The notes: generated by a model from the sequence alone, not told the origin. A stretch of DNA of 64,000 nt from a bacterium (GCA_021850985.1 JAJZJX010000001.1:1-64000), one strand, 5' to 3'; counted from the first letter of the stretch, positions 37,938-47,351 are shown. Translations and numbers: made by a program.

Positions 37938-38555
37938 ATGGATAAAATTAATACTTTATTTTTAGACATCGGCAATATTATTCTTACAAACGGCTGGGAT
38001 ACCGCTTCCAGAAAAGAAGCTTCAAAAATTTTTAATCTCGATTATGAAGAGTTTTCGGAAAGGCACGGCTATTTATCGTCTTTATACGAAGAAGGAAGGA
38101 TAACATTAAACGATTATCTAGATAAAGCAATATTTTACGACGAGCGGAATTTTTCAAAAGCCGACTTTAAAAATTTTATGTTCAGTCAGTCAAAACCCAT
38201 TCCTGAAATGATAGAGCTGTTTAAACATTTAAAATCTAAATATAAATTAAAGGTGGTCGCTTTAAACAATGAAGGGCTTGAGCTTTCAAGATACAGAGTG
38301 GAAACATTTAAACTAACCGAATTAATCGATTTTTTCGTAACCTCTTGTTTCGTAAAAATGAAAAAGCCGGACGAAAATATTTACAAACTTGCAATGGATC
38401 TTGCATACGTAACGAGCGAAGAAAGTCTTTTTATAGACGACAGGTATTTTAACGTCGAAACCGCTGCCAAATTGGGCATGAACGCATTTCAGCATAAAGA
38501 TTACGACACTACCAAAGAAAAATTAGCACAATACGGTTTAAAAACCGGTAATTAA
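37938..38555 (+). CDS. HAD-family hydrolase
   Basis: A 205-residue HAD-like protein: FLDIGNIIL (about 8-16), where the second catalytic Asp position is Asn, VVALNNEG (about 105), KMKKPDENIY (about 135) and LFIDDRYFNVETAAKLGM (about 155). The motif I form DxGNxxL is common in the epoxide-hydrolase-like/YihX group, in which N replaces the second D. Substrate unknown. It starts 18 bp after fmdB and ends inside a half copy of the GGTGTCAGATT repeat. Confidence 0.75.
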   Translation: MDKINTLFLDIGNIILTNGWDTASRKEASKIFNLDYEEFSERHGYLSSLYEEGRITLNDYLDKAIFYDERNFSKADFKNFMFSQSKPIPEMIELFKHLKSKYKLKVVALNNEGLELSRYRVETFKLTELIDFFVTSCFVKMKKPDENIYKLAMDLAYVTSEESLFIDDRYFNVETAAKLGMNAFQHKDYDTTKEKLAQYGLKTGN

Positions 38556-38570
38556 TCTGACACCTTTTCC
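38551..38570. repeat. half copy of the AGGTGTCAGATT repeat
   Basis: ATTAATCTGACACCTTTTCC matches the right arm of the full inverted repeats at 8896-8983 and 33662-33751. The left arm is absent. It overlaps the stop codon of the HAD gene. Confidence 0.5.
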
Positions 38571-38572
38571 TA

Positions 38573-40051
38573 TTACATCTTTCTAGAAACTATATAGTTT
38601 TTCAAAGCGTCGCCCGTAGCCGCCACCATAGGATGAAGAGAAGGCGTAAGCCTCGGCTGGCTGCCAAACTGCATAGTAGCAATATCTGTGGCGGTCGCAT
38701 GCATCTGAATAGCAAGTCCTATTGTATTAACCAACTCTCCGGTAGTTGCACCTCCGGTAATTTGACCGCCTAAAAGCTGCAAAGAGTCTTTGGAAAATAT
38801 TAAGCGGCAATATATTTCAACGGTATCTGGCATTGAAGCCGGATGATGATCGGGAAGTTTTGATTCTCCTATTAGAATATTAAAACCTTCGGCGGTAGCC
38901 TGCGACTCGGTCAGGCCGGCTACGCCAAAAGCTAATCCGTCTATTTCGCTGGAATAAACCGATACGGAACCGGCATTATACCTTGAAATTTTTAAATTAA
39001 AAAGATTCATGCCGGCTATTCTGCCTTCCGCAGCTGCAGCAGATGCGATCATTGAATGGTTTGCCTTTCTTGTAAAAAAATCCTGCTTATGAGCGCAGTC
39101 CCCTACTGCAAAAATTCTGCTATCTTCTCTTGTACGCTGAAAAGCATCTACCCAAACCCCTCCTGACCTTGAAAGCGTAAGGCCCATCTTTTGCGCAAGA
39201 ACGACGTTAGGCCTTACTCCGATAGCAATTAAAACTGCATCAGCTTCAATGTTATCTTTGTCTTTTATTATAAGCCCTTTTACGTTTTTACCGGACTCGT
39301 CCGCTAAAATTTCTTGGACTTGAGAATTTGTATGTATTTTAACGCCTCTCGATGTTAAAATAGCTTCTACTTTTTCGCAAACGTTTTTATCGAAAGAAAC
39401 CTGCAGAAGATTGGGAAGCATTTCTATTATGTGGACTTCTATCCCTAATTTTCTAATTTCATCGGCAAATTCAACTCCTATAAATCCTCCGCCTATAATT
39501 GCGAGCCTTTTCACTTTAGGAATAAGGTCGTTAAACAAGATTTCTAAATAGTTATAATCTTTTTGTATGGTAAAAACGCAGTTAAGATGGGTACCTTTTA
39601 TATTGGGAATAAAATTTTCTCCGCCCGTCGCTAAAACAAGCCTGTCAAATTTTATTTCGGTTACTTCTTTTAAGTTTTTATTTTCTTCATGTACGGCGGC
39701 GGCATTAAAAGGAAGGTCTGCCGGTATAGCCTCTGCATAAGCCGTACGGCTTTCTCTGTCTATATCTATAATATTTCCTATTATCAGCTCGCCTCCGGCG
39801 GCAATTAAAGGAAGTCTTCCCGCCATATCTTCGTCCGTTCCGTGAAGCGTTCCAAAAATATAAGGAATTCCGCAAGGAATTACGGCATCAAACTCTCTTC
39901 TTACTACTACAACTTTTTTATCCGGCCAAAACTGAGCTGCGGTTATTCCCGTCATCATTCCGGCAGGTCCGCCGCCCGCTATAAGAATATCGGCGCTAAT
40001 ATTATTAATTACTTTTACGTTTAAATTTCCTAAATTTTTTATTGCTTCCAT
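38573..40051 (-). CDS. FAD-dependent pyridine nucleotide-disulfide oxidoreductase (NADH oxidase/CoA-disulfide reductase-like)
   Basis: A 492-residue flavoprotein: ADILIAGGGPAGMMTGITAA (about 20-39) for FAD, an isolated catalytic-type Cys in VIPCGIPYIF (about 58-67), an NADH-binding LAIIGGGFIGVEFADEI (about 186-202), and DSRIFAVGDCAHK (about 310-322). The single Cys with GIPY is the pattern of the NADH oxidase (Nox/Npx) and CoA-disulfide reductase group. It could detoxify oxygen or peroxides or reduce polysulfide. No Shine-Dalgarno is obvious. Confidence 0.85.
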   Translation of the reverse strand: MEAIKNLGNLNVKVINNISADILIAGGGPAGMMTGITAAQFWPDKKVVVVRREFDAVIPCGIPYIFGTLHGTDEDMAGRLPLIAAGGELIIGNIIDIDRESRTAYAEAIPADLPFNAAAVHEENKNLKEVTEIKFDRLVLATGGENFIPNIKGTHLNCVFTIQKDYNYLEILFNDLIPKVKRLAIIGGGFIGVEFADEIRKLGIEVHIIEMLPNLLQVSFDKNVCEKVEAILTSRGVKIHTNSQVQEILADESGKNVKGLIIKDKDNIEADAVLIAIGVRPNVVLAQKMGLTLSRSGGVWVDAFQRTREDSRIFAVGDCAHKQDFFTRKANHSMIASAAAAEGRIAGMNLFNLKISRYNAGSVSVYSSEIDGLAFGVAGLTESQATAEGFNILIGESKLPDHHPASMPDTVEIYCRLIFSKDSLQLLGGQITGGATTGELVNTIGLAIQMHATATDIATMQFGSQPRLTPSLHPMVAATGDALKNYIVSRKM

Positions 40052-40108
40052 AATATTTTAATTACCGCGTACGTTAATTTGTTATTTAAATATCTATATA
40101 TAAAATTA

Positions 40109-40163
40109 AAATCCCTAAACCCTCTTTTGATTTTACAATATCAATTTAGGGATTTAGGGATTT
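40109..40163 (-). terminator. stem-loop after the OmpA-like gene
   Basis: AAATCCCTAAA at 40109-40119 can pair with either of two overlapping TTTAGGGATTT copies at 40145-40155 and 40153-40163. It lies 30 bp beyond the OmpA-like stop and, read on the minus strand, is followed by TTTAATTTTA. A weak T-tract makes it a probable but not certain intrinsic terminator. Confidence 0.45.
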
Positions 40164-40192
40164 AAAAAAAATAATTTATTATTAACTATTTT

Positions 40193-40834
40193 TTATTTAG
40201 AAACGATTACAAAATGGTCTCTTCTGTTTATAGCATAACATGATAAAGTATGAGCTGAGCAAATAGGTTTTTCTTTACCAAAGCTTACTGTTTTAAGTCT
40301 ATTGCCGCTTATACCTAATTTTTCTAAATATGATTTTGCTATATTAGCCCTTCTCCAGCCAAGAGCCATATTATAAGCTTCGGAACCTCTTCTGTCGCAA
40401 TTGCCCTGTATCTGAACAACCACGTTTTTATTGTGTTTTAAATACTCGGCATCTCTGTGTAAAATAGCAATATCTTTTGAGGTAAGCATAGCAGAATTAT
40501 ACGGAAAACGAATATCGTTATAATTTGCTGAAATATTATAAGTCGAAACTCTTTTTGTAATAACCGGTTTTTTGGAAACAGCAGCTTTTTTAATCTGTTT
40601 TTTTACGACGGGTTGAACTTTTTTTACTACCGGCTCGTTAGGAGCTATACAACAGTTATATGAAGAACTGCATGGGGTCGATAAATACGAAGTGCCTGCA
40701 AAACTTCCGGAACCGCACGGCGTATTCAAAGCTGAACTGGCGTAAACGCTCGCTGGAAAAATAACCGCAAAAGCAATCATAAAAACCCGCACTATCAAAT
40801 TGGAAATTATCGTAATTTTTAATTTTTTAAACAT
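40193..40834 (-). CDS. OmpA/Pal C-terminal domain protein
   Basis: A 213-residue secreted protein. A signal peptide runs to about residue 32 (FMIAFAVIFPASVYAS), and there is no lipobox Cys. A Lys/Val/Pro-rich linker follows (KKVQPVVKKQIKKAAVSKK). The C-terminal 100 residues are an OmpA-like peptidoglycan-binding domain: NSAMLTSKDIAILH, VVVQIQGNCDRRGSEAYN, ALGWRRANIAKSYLEKLG and VSFGKEKPIC. It should tie the outer membrane or periplasm to peptidoglycan, resembling Pal without lipid anchor. AGAGGAGGAAAA precedes the start. Confidence 0.85.
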   Translation of the reverse strand: MFKKLKITIISNLIVRVFMIAFAVIFPASVYASSALNTPCGSGSFAGTSYLSTPCSSSYNCCIAPNEPVVKKVQPVVKKQIKKAAVSKKPVITKRVSTYNISANYNDIRFPYNSAMLTSKDIAILHRDAEYLKHNKNVVVQIQGNCDRRGSEAYNMALGWRRANIAKSYLEKLGISGNRLKTVSFGKEKPICSAHTLSCYAINRRDHFVIVSK

Positions 40835-40996
40835 TTTTCCTCCTCTAATATAAATATAAAAAATTAAATTTTATTGAATTATTGCGTATAAATTATAAGC
40901 GGCTATTTAATAAATTGCATATTTTAATTATACCTTCTATATTCTTAATGTCAAGCGGTTTCGATTATTTTGCTGCGATTATTAACGGTAGCAGAA

Positions 40997-42286
40997 TTAA
41001 TTGCCGAAAGTATAAACCGCCATTGCGTTTATAGTATCCTGAAAACTGTTTCCGTCGCCGTAAACCGGACGATTGGCTGTCTGGTTTTCAAATTCTATCC
41101 TGAACTGAACGTTTTTAAGTATTTCGGCTGGCGGTCTGTATCCTAAAGTAAACGTCGAGTCAAAATAACGATACGCTGTCCCCGGAACGCTTTCCTCCTC
41201 CCACATACCTTGAGGATCGGAAACTTCCGCTTCCCTGATAGTCTGCGAAAACCTGCCGTAATGCGATACGTAGTAATGATGCAGATAAAACGCTATTCCT
41301 GAAAAACGGGATTTGTCAAAAGTGGAATCCGAAGTAGAAATAAGCGCGGAAGGATAAACATTTTGTGAAGAATTAAATTCGGCCGGATTTATACCTATAT
41401 TGTATATTATAGATTTATTGATTCCTCCGTTCAAACCGACTTCGTAATCTAAAACGGCAGTCCAGTATTTTAAAAATTTATACTTTGCATCAATGAAATT
41501 ATAAAAAAATTTGTTAAGATTGTCCTTATAAAGGTTATTATCGTAGATTACGAAATTTTCTGCTCCGTAAACTATTCCTTCATGCAGTTTTAAAAAATTA
41601 AAAGGTTTGTATGAAGCGATATATTCAAATGTCGGATACCTGTCTATAGGCACCATTGCATTATCGGTCATAGCGACCCCAAATACCATATTAAGACTTT
41701 TCGTAAAAGGGTATTTAAAAAATATTCCGGTAAGTTCGCCCGGCTCTATCGCCGTTATAGGCGAATAAGTATTTTCCCATAGTCTTGAAAGATTATAAGA
41801 TTCAAAGCCGATTAAATAATTTTTTTCTCCCAAATAAATTTTTAATCCATTTCCTACCGGAATCCCTAAAGAAACGTAAAACTGCCTAAACCCGTATAAA
41901 GGACGGTTATAAACGGATTCCGTGTAATAATTATAGTTGCCGGTGTAAGGCCCTACGGACTGAATGTTTTCTCCGGTATCTAAAGATACCTTAAAACCTA
42001 TGCCGAAATTATTTCTTCCGTTTGAAAAGGCATTTTTTGAAACCGTTATATCAAATTCGTTGACGGTAAAACCGTTTACTTTATAATTATCTATGTAGTT
42101 TCCGTTATAGTTGCCTTGAGGATATTCTGTATTTGCCACAGGATTTGCAAAATTATATGTATAAGAAGAAGCAAAAGTGCCGAAAAGCTTTATCTGCGAC
42201 AAAAAGGAACCGCTCTTTGCATAAGAATTAACGGCGGAGGCGCAAAAAAATAAAATGAAGAATAAGACTAAGACTATGTTTTTCAT
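40997..42286 (-). CDS. outer-membrane beta-barrel (porin-like) protein
   Basis: A 429-residue protein with an N-terminal signal peptide (MKNIVLVLFFILFFCASAVNSYAK cleaved near 23; written here as two parts MKNIVLVLFFILFF and CASAVNSYAK) and a mature part rich in Tyr, Asn, Gly and alternating hydrophobic strands such as FYVSLGIPVG and LKIYLGEKNYLIGF. It ends AVYTFGN. No specific family recognised; a substrate is not inferable. AAGGAGATGAAAT precedes the start. It is followed by the OmpA-like gene after a 162-bp gap. Confidence 0.7.
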   Translation of the reverse strand: MKNIVLVLFFILFFCASAVNSYAKSGSFLSQIKLFGTFASSYTYNFANPVANTEYPQGNYNGNYIDNYKVNGFTVNEFDITVSKNAFSNGRNNFGIGFKVSLDTGENIQSVGPYTGNYNYYTESVYNRPLYGFRQFYVSLGIPVGNGLKIYLGEKNYLIGFESYNLSRLWENTYSPITAIEPGELTGIFFKYPFTKSLNMVFGVAMTDNAMVPIDRYPTFEYIASYKPFNFLKLHEGIVYGAENFVIYDNNLYKDNLNKFFYNFIDAKYKFLKYWTAVLDYEVGLNGGINKSIIYNIGINPAEFNSSQNVYPSALISTSDSTFDKSRFSGIAFYLHHYYVSHYGRFSQTIREAEVSDPQGMWEEESVPGTAYRYFDSTFTLGYRPPAEILKNVQFRIEFENQTANRPVYGDGNSFQDTINAMAVYTFGN

Positions 42287-42598
42287 ATTTCATCTCCTTT
42301 TTAATAGAAAGCTTTTAGCGCTATATTAGAAAGAGATGAAATATTTATTATCGCCTATATTAAATATATCAAAACATTAATGCTGCTAAATAAAATTGAT
42401 CTGACCTTCCAATACTTCGCTAAAGCGATTTTTTTAATGAATAAAAACTGCCGTAACTATTGCCGCTGCTATCTGATTCGCTTCGCATAAATAACCTCCT
42501 GAGTATTTTAATATTATAATTTATTATTTTTTAATTTATATTTACAAAATATGACACAGATAAAAATATTTGTCAATAAAAAAATAAACCCTAATTTA
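42287..42598. other. intergenic region with a possible 22-codon minus-strand ORF
   Basis: A 312-bp gap between a porin start and the NRAMP stop. On the minus strand AGGAGG lies 6 nt before an ATG at 42488 that opens a 22-codon frame ending at 42420. The Shine-Dalgarno is the best in the area, but the peptide has no recognised features and may simply be the relic of a lost gene. No terminator was identified with confidence. Confidence 0.25.
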
Positions 42599-43948
42599 TT
42601 ATATATGCATATAATTTAACCAGTTTTGCGGAAGCGCTGTTATTATCCCCAGAACTACCATAACTAAGCCGAGTACTCCGACAACCGCTATAGCTTTTTT
42701 GGAATAAGCATATTCTCCGAGTATTCTTTTACTCCCTGCAAGAGCTATTAAAAATCCGAGGACTATCGGAAGAATAAACCCGTTAGCCGCTTCCACGTCA
42801 ACCATAATAGTTACTAAAGGTATTCCGGGTATAAGCACTATCATTGCCGATATAAAAATTAACGCTATATATATAAAATAAAAAAGTTTTGCTTCACTGA
42901 AACGGTTATTTAAACTATGCTTATATCCCCAGGTTTCTCCCGCCGCCCAAGTAAACGCCATAGAAACTACGAAAGCAGCCAAAAGACTTGAACTGTAAAG
43001 ACCGACGGCGAACAAAGCTCCGGCGTATTTTCCTGCTAAAGGTATTAAGGACTGGCCGATAGCTTTTGCGGTTGACGGAACTATATGTGCTTTATACAAA
43101 GTCGCCGCCGTCATAACTATAACCGCTATCATAAGAACTTGGGTAGCGATGCTTCCTATAAGCGTATCCGTTTCAGCCAGCTTAACATCTTTTTTGCACA
43201 AGTTTTTATCGACGGTAGCGCTCTGCTGATAATAAATCATCCATGGCATTATAACCGCGCCGGCGTTTGCCGCTATAAGCCATATATAGTCTTTGCTGCC
43301 TAGCGGCTGAGAACCGAAAAGCCCTTTAAAAACAAGCTGATGGTAATCCGGATGCGCAAAAATAGCCGCTGGTATGAATACAAACCCTGTAAGCGAAAAA
43401 ATAAGGGCTATATTTTCCGCCCTGCGGTAGCTTCCGGTAAAAACTACGAACAAAAGTATTAAAAAACTTACACCTACGCTGAAAACCTTAGGTATCCCGA
43501 ATATCTCCCCGCTTGCCGCTATACCCGAAAACTCCGTAATAAGAGCGGAAAAAACGACGAGAAAAAGCGTAGCAGTAGCAAACGCCGCCCATTTATTGCC
43601 GTAATATTCTTTTATAAGTTCGCCGTGGCCTTTCCTTGTAACGCATCCAAGCCTCGACGTCATTGATTGTATTAAATATAAAATAGGTATAAGGAGTATC
43701 TGCAGAGGTATAAGCTTATAACCCCATTGGGCGCCGGAAACGCCTGCAGTCGTAACCGAACCTGCATCCATATCTGCTATCATAACGACGAAACCGGGAC
43801 CCAATACTTTAAAAAAATGAAGTCCTCTGTACAGCGAACGCTTGTTTAAGACAGGAAATCTGCCTCTCGACCGCCTTCTGTTTCGTCTTTTTCCTGTATT
43901 TGTATTTTCTTTCGCGTAATCCTGACCCTCAACAGCGGAATTTTTCAT
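42599..43948 (-). CDS. NRAMP-family divalent metal transporter with divergent motifs
   Basis: A 449-residue membrane protein with about 11-12 helices and a basic N-terminus (GKRRNRRRSRGRF). It belongs to the NRAMP/MntH superfamily: VLGPGFVVMIADMDAGSVTT (about 47-66) corresponds to the TM1 metal motif, normally DPGN but here DAGS; the TM6 motif, normally MPH, is MPW in AGAVIMPWMIYY. The conserved Met is kept. A near-perfect Fur box lies about 80 bp upstream and fur is next to it, so it is probably a Fur-repressed Fe(II)/Mn(II) importer, but substrate may differ from classic MntH. Confidence 0.85.
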   Translation of the reverse strand: MKNSAVEGQDYAKENTNTGKRRNRRRSRGRFPVLNKRSLYRGLHFFKVLGPGFVVMIADMDAGSVTTAGVSGAQWGYKLIPLQILLIPILYLIQSMTSRLGCVTRKGHGELIKEYYGNKWAAFATATLFLVVFSALITEFSGIAASGEIFGIPKVFSVGVSFLILLFVVFTGSYRRAENIALIFSLTGFVFIPAAIFAHPDYHQLVFKGLFGSQPLGSKDYIWLIAANAGAVIMPWMIYYQQSATVDKNLCKKDVKLAETDTLIGSIATQVLMIAVIVMTAATLYKAHIVPSTAKAIGQSLIPLAGKYAGALFAVGLYSSSLLAAFVVSMAFTWAAGETWGYKHSLNNRFSEAKLFYFIYIALIFISAMIVLIPGIPLVTIMVDVEAANGFILPIVLGFLIALAGSKRILGEYAYSKKAIAVVGVLGLVMVVLGIITALPQNWLNYMHI

Positions 43949-44029
43949 AAATTATATGTATGTTGTTATATTATGATTTATGTATTTTTATAACGATTAT
44001 ATCGAATTTATTTTATATAGATACTAAAT

Positions 44030-44048
44030 GATAATAAAAATCATTATC
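44030..44048. promoter_or_regulatory. Fur box upstream of the NRAMP gene
   Basis: GATAATAAAAATCATTATC matches 17 of 19 positions of the classical Fur box GATAATGATAATCATTATC. It lies 82 bp upstream of the NRAMP start and 46 bp after the fur stop. It is between the two genes, so it should control the NRAMP gene. Confidence 0.85.
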
Positions 44049-44093
44049 GTTATAATACGAAAATAATTTTATGATGTCAAGCAATTTTTATTA

Positions 44094-44540
44094 TTATTTT
44101 GATTTGCAGTCGGCGCAAATTCCGTATATTTCCAATTTATGTTTTATAGAAGTAAAATTATTTTTTTCGGCAAGCTTTTCCTGCAATTTTTCTATTTTAT
44201 CATCGTTAACTTCGATAAGCCGTCCGCATTGCAAACAGATAAGATGGTCGTGATGCATATTCCCGTATTTTTGTTCGTATCTTGTTTTTTGCTTTCCTAT
44301 TTTTATTTCTTCCGCTAATCCGCATTTACATAGTAAATTTAGGTTTCTTTGGACGGTAGCATATCCTATCTCCGGATATTTCTTTTTTACTATATTAAAC
44401 AGTTCTTCGGAAGTGATATGCCTTCCCGCCGAAAAAAAAGCATCTACGATAACATCTCTCTGCTTCGTGTGCCTGAGACCTTTCTCCTCAATGTATTTAA
44501 TAAAAGTATTTTTAAATTCTTTTTTATTTATGTTGTCCAT
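44094..44540 (-). CDS. fur: Fur-family ferric uptake regulator
   Basis: A 148-residue winged-helix metalloregulator: GLRHTKQRDVIVDAFF (about 17-32), the DNA-recognition segment GYATVQRNLNLL (about 59-70), the metal-binding MHHDHLICLQCG (about 94-105) and a second CxxC in CADC near the end. The HHDH cluster and CxxC pair are the family hallmark. A TATAAT lies 8 nt before the ATG with no strong Shine-Dalgarno. It is followed on the same strand by the NRAMP gene. Confidence 0.92.
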   Translation of the reverse strand: MDNINKKEFKNTFIKYIEEKGLRHTKQRDVIVDAFFSAGRHITSEELFNIVKKKYPEIGYATVQRNLNLLCKCGLAEEIKIGKQKTRYEQKYGNMHHDHLICLQCGRLIEVNDDKIEKLQEKLAEKNNFTSIKHKLEIYGICADCKSK

Positions 44541-44679
44541 AATAATAAATTATAAAATTTTTAAGGTATAAAAACAATTCTTTTCCCTATGTTCTTTTTC
44601 TTATTGACTTAATAATTTTATCGGGTATATTATATATAATATATTTATATTTAACTTTGAGCATTAAATCTTAAACTTA

Positions 44680-44851
44680 AAGGTGTAGGGAAACGGGTTA
44701 AAAGCCCGTGCTGTACCCGCAGCCGTAATAACCGGCGGTTATTTTTAATAATTATTTTAACTATACCGCTAAGGATATCCTGTATGCCACTGGCTATTTT
44801 TATGCCGGGAAGGCGGATTATCCGCATGTTTAAGCCGGAAGACCTGCCTTT
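44680..44851 (+). promoter_or_regulatory. cobalamin (adenosylcobalamin-type) riboswitch
   Basis: The leader carries AGGTGTAGGGAAACGGG, AAAAGCCCGTGCTGTACCCG with CAGCCGTAATAA, the B12-box ATGCCACTGG, and GCCGGGAAGGCGG with a closing GCCGGAAGACCTGCC. These are the conserved blocks of cobalamin riboswitches in the expected order. AGACCT near its end (44840-44845) is complementary to AGGTCT in the Shine-Dalgarno region of the next gene (44892-44897), so control may be at translation. Confidence 0.92.
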
Positions 44852-44901
44852 GAGATTAATTTAATTTAATTAATTTTAATTAATTAGCGGGAGGTCTAAT
44901 T

Positions 44902-45930
44902 ATGTTTTCGCGTATTTCTAATTTTATCGCTTCGATCACTTTTAAACAAAGGATAATTATTCTTTATTCTTTGTTAATTTCCTATTTATTTATTTCTACT
45001 GCTATTTTAATCGACAGATCGCAGGTGTTTCCAAAACTTTTAAGCCTCGGCGCGCTTGCTTTTTTCTTCGGCATAAAACATGCGCTCGACGCCGACCACA
45101 TTGCGGCGATAGACAACACGACGAGAAAATTAATGAACGACGGGAAGAAACCGGCGGGCGTCGGTTTCTTTTTTTCGGTCGGGCATTCCTTATCCGTTTT
45201 CTTTCTTACTTTTATGACGGTTTCGATAGGAGCATTCGTAGTAAAATCCTACCTTGCTTTTTCAAAAATCAGCAACGTTATAGGCACCGGAGTATCCGCT
45301 CTTTTCTTGTATTTAATCGCAATTATGAATATAGCTATACTTTTAAGCATAATACGAATCGCAAAAAATTTTAAAAAATATAAGGATAAATCTTTGGAGG
45401 AAGAACTTCTAAAGCGCGGTTTTATGTACAGATACTTCCATAGAATTATGAAACTTATAACTTCCAGTTGGCAGATGCTGTTCGTAGGCATTCTTTTCGG
45501 ATTAGGATTCGATACCGGAACCGAAGTCGCCATACTTTCGATGTCGGCAATGTTTGCCCTTTCAGGACATCCTTTAATAGACGTATTTATTCTGCCGCTT
45601 ATTTTTTCGGCCGGTATGATTTTTTTAGATTCTACGGACGGAGTAATAATGCAGTTTGCATACAGCTGGGCGTTCGTTAATCCGGTGCGCAAAATATTCT
45701 ATAACATTTCCATAACAAGCATATCCGTTTTTTTAGCTTTATGCATAGGAACTTTGGAATGGCTTCAAGTCGTCGCAATGGAGCTAGACCTTCATTCTCC
45801 GGTCTGGAATTTTATACAGAACGTGTCGTTTTCAATGCTCGGCGGAATAATTGCCGCTACATTAATTATAGCATGGTTCGGCTCCATTGCCGTTTATAAA
45901 TTTGCTAAAATAGAAGAAAATTTTAGGTAG
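44902..45930 (+). CDS. HoxN/HupN/NixA-type nickel/cobalt transporter
   Basis: A 342-residue membrane protein of the NiCoT family. The signature HALDADHIAAIDN (about 56-68) and LFGLGFDTGTEVA (about 199-211) are intact, with about eight hydrophobic helices. GGGAGGTCTAATT precedes the ATG. Because a cobalamin riboswitch lies directly upstream, cobalt is the likely substrate. Confidence 0.92.
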   Translation: MFSRISNFIASITFKQRIIILYSLLISYLFISTAILIDRSQVFPKLLSLGALAFFFGIKHALDADHIAAIDNTTRKLMNDGKKPAGVGFFFSVGHSLSVFFLTFMTVSIGAFVVKSYLAFSKISNVIGTGVSALFLYLIAIMNIAILLSIIRIAKNFKKYKDKSLEEELLKRGFMYRYFHRIMKLITSSWQMLFVGILFGLGFDTGTEVAILSMSAMFALSGHPLIDVFILPLIFSAGMIFLDSTDGVIMQFAYSWAFVNPVRKIFYNISITSISVFLALCIGTLEWLQVVAMELDLHSPVWNFIQNVSFSMLGGIIAATLIIAWFGSIAVYKFAKIEENFR

Positions 45931-45971
45931 TATTTTTTATATATTACCGCATCTTATGGTAATATATAAAT

Positions 45972-47351
45972 ATGGATTTATTCGGCAATAACGACGACGA
46001 TAAAATAAAAGAAAAAACTTCCGGCGGTAAAACTGCAGGCGGTTTTTTGCAGCCGCTTGCGGAAAGGCTAAGACCTAAGACTCTGCCTGAATTTATCGGC
46101 CAAACGCATATTCTCGGCAAAGACAAACCTTTAAAGAATATCTTAGATTCCGGATTTATCCGCTCTATGATACTCTGGGGGCCGCCTGGAAGCGGAAAAA
46201 CGACTCTCGCAGGCATAATAGCTAATGAGGCAGGTTACGAGTTTTACAAAATTTCTGCCGTTTCTTCCGGCGTCAAAGAACTGCGGGAAATTATAGATAA
46301 GGCAAATATAAGCTTTAAGCACTACAAGCAGCCGTTAATTATTTTTATAGACGAAATCCACCGTTTTAATAAGTCGCAGCAGGATCTTCTCCTTCATTCG
46401 GTAGAGGAAGGAAGCCTTATATTAATCGGTGCTACCACCGAAAACCCGTCTTTTGAGATAAACTCCCCGATTCTGTCAAGGGTAACCGTATTTACTTTAA
46501 ACCCTTTATTCGAGGAAGATTTAAACCTTATTATCGACAGAGCGCTTAATACGGACGACATTTTAAACAAAAAGAAAATTTTACTTGAAAATGACGGCAG
46601 AAACGCGCTTATAAGATATTCCGGAAGCGATGCGAGAATAATGCTGAACGCTCTCGAAATGGCCGTTAGTCTTTCAAAACCGGACGATAACGGCAATATA
46701 GTTCTTACGGCAAAAACCGTCGAAGATGCCTATCTTAGAAAATCCAGATACGATAAGACAGGCGAAGAACATTACAATACTATTTCTGCTTTTATAAAAA
46801 GTTTAAGGGGGAGCGATCCGGACGGTGCGGTCTTCTGGCTTGCCAAGATGCTGGACTCCGGAGAGGACGTAAAATTTATAGCAAGAAGAATGATAATTTT
46901 AGCTTCAGAAGACATAGGGAATGCCGAACCGGACGCGCTTAATCTGGCTGTTAGCTGTTTTAACGCCGTAAATACCGTCGGCATGCCGGAGGCGCGGATT
47001 ATTCTGTCGCAGGCGGCAACATATCTTGCGGCTTGCCCGAAATCAAACGCAAGCTATATTGCAATTGAAGAAGCTTTAAGCGACGTTAAAAAATTCCCCT
47101 CCGCCACAGTTCCGCTTCACTTGAGAAACGCCCCTACAAAGCTTATGAAAGACCTGGATTATCACAAAGGCTATAAATATTCCCATAATTATAAAGACCA
47201 TTTTGCCGAACAGACTTATCTTCCGAAAGAACTTTCGTCGCGCATATACTACCGCCCGGAAAGCATCGGAAAAGAAAAAGAGATTAAAATCCGTCTTAAA
47301 AACTTATGGGGAAAGAGCAAGGATTACGGCGGAGACGATTTACGCGATTGA
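45972..47351 (+). CDS. rarA: replication-associated recombination protein RarA
   Basis: A 459-residue AAA+ ATPase of the RarA/MgsA/WHIP family: RPKTLPEFIGQTHIL (about 35-49), Walker A WGPPGSGKTT (about 69-78), Walker B IIFIDEIHRFNK (about 124-135), sensor GATTENPSF and the C-terminal cluster GSDPDGAVFWLAKML and YLAACPKSN. It acts at stalled replication forks. TAATAT lies 6 nt before the ATG with no Shine-Dalgarno, so it may be leaderless. It converges with the kdp operon. Confidence 0.93.
   Translation: MDLFGNNDDDKIKEKTSGGKTAGGFLQPLAERLRPKTLPEFIGQTHILGKDKPLKNILDSGFIRSMILWGPPGSGKTTLAGIIANEAGYEFYKISAVSSGVKELREIIDKANISFKHYKQPLIIFIDEIHRFNKSQQDLLLHSVEEGSLILIGATTENPSFEINSPILSRVTVFTLNPLFEEDLNLIIDRALNTDDILNKKKILLENDGRNALIRYSGSDARIMLNALEMAVSLSKPDDNGNIVLTAKTVEDAYLRKSRYDKTGEEHYNTISAFIKSLRGSDPDGAVFWLAKMLDSGEDVKFIARRMIILASEDIGNAEPDALNLAVSCFNAVNTVGMPEARIILSQAATYLAACPKSNASYIAIEEALSDVKKFPSATVPLHLRNAPTKLMKDLDYHKGYKYSHNYKDHFAEQTYLPKELSSRIYYRPESIGKEKEIKIRLKNLWGKSKDYGGDDLRD

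Noticed and set aside
40109-40163. Tandem TTTAGGGATTT copies as a CRISPR-like repeat
   Set aside because: Only two overlapping copies with no spacers; a stem-loop between two genes explains them.
42420-42488. 22-codon frame after a strong AGGAGG
   Set aside because: Too short, without recognised features or conservation evidence; kept only as a note for the intergenic region.
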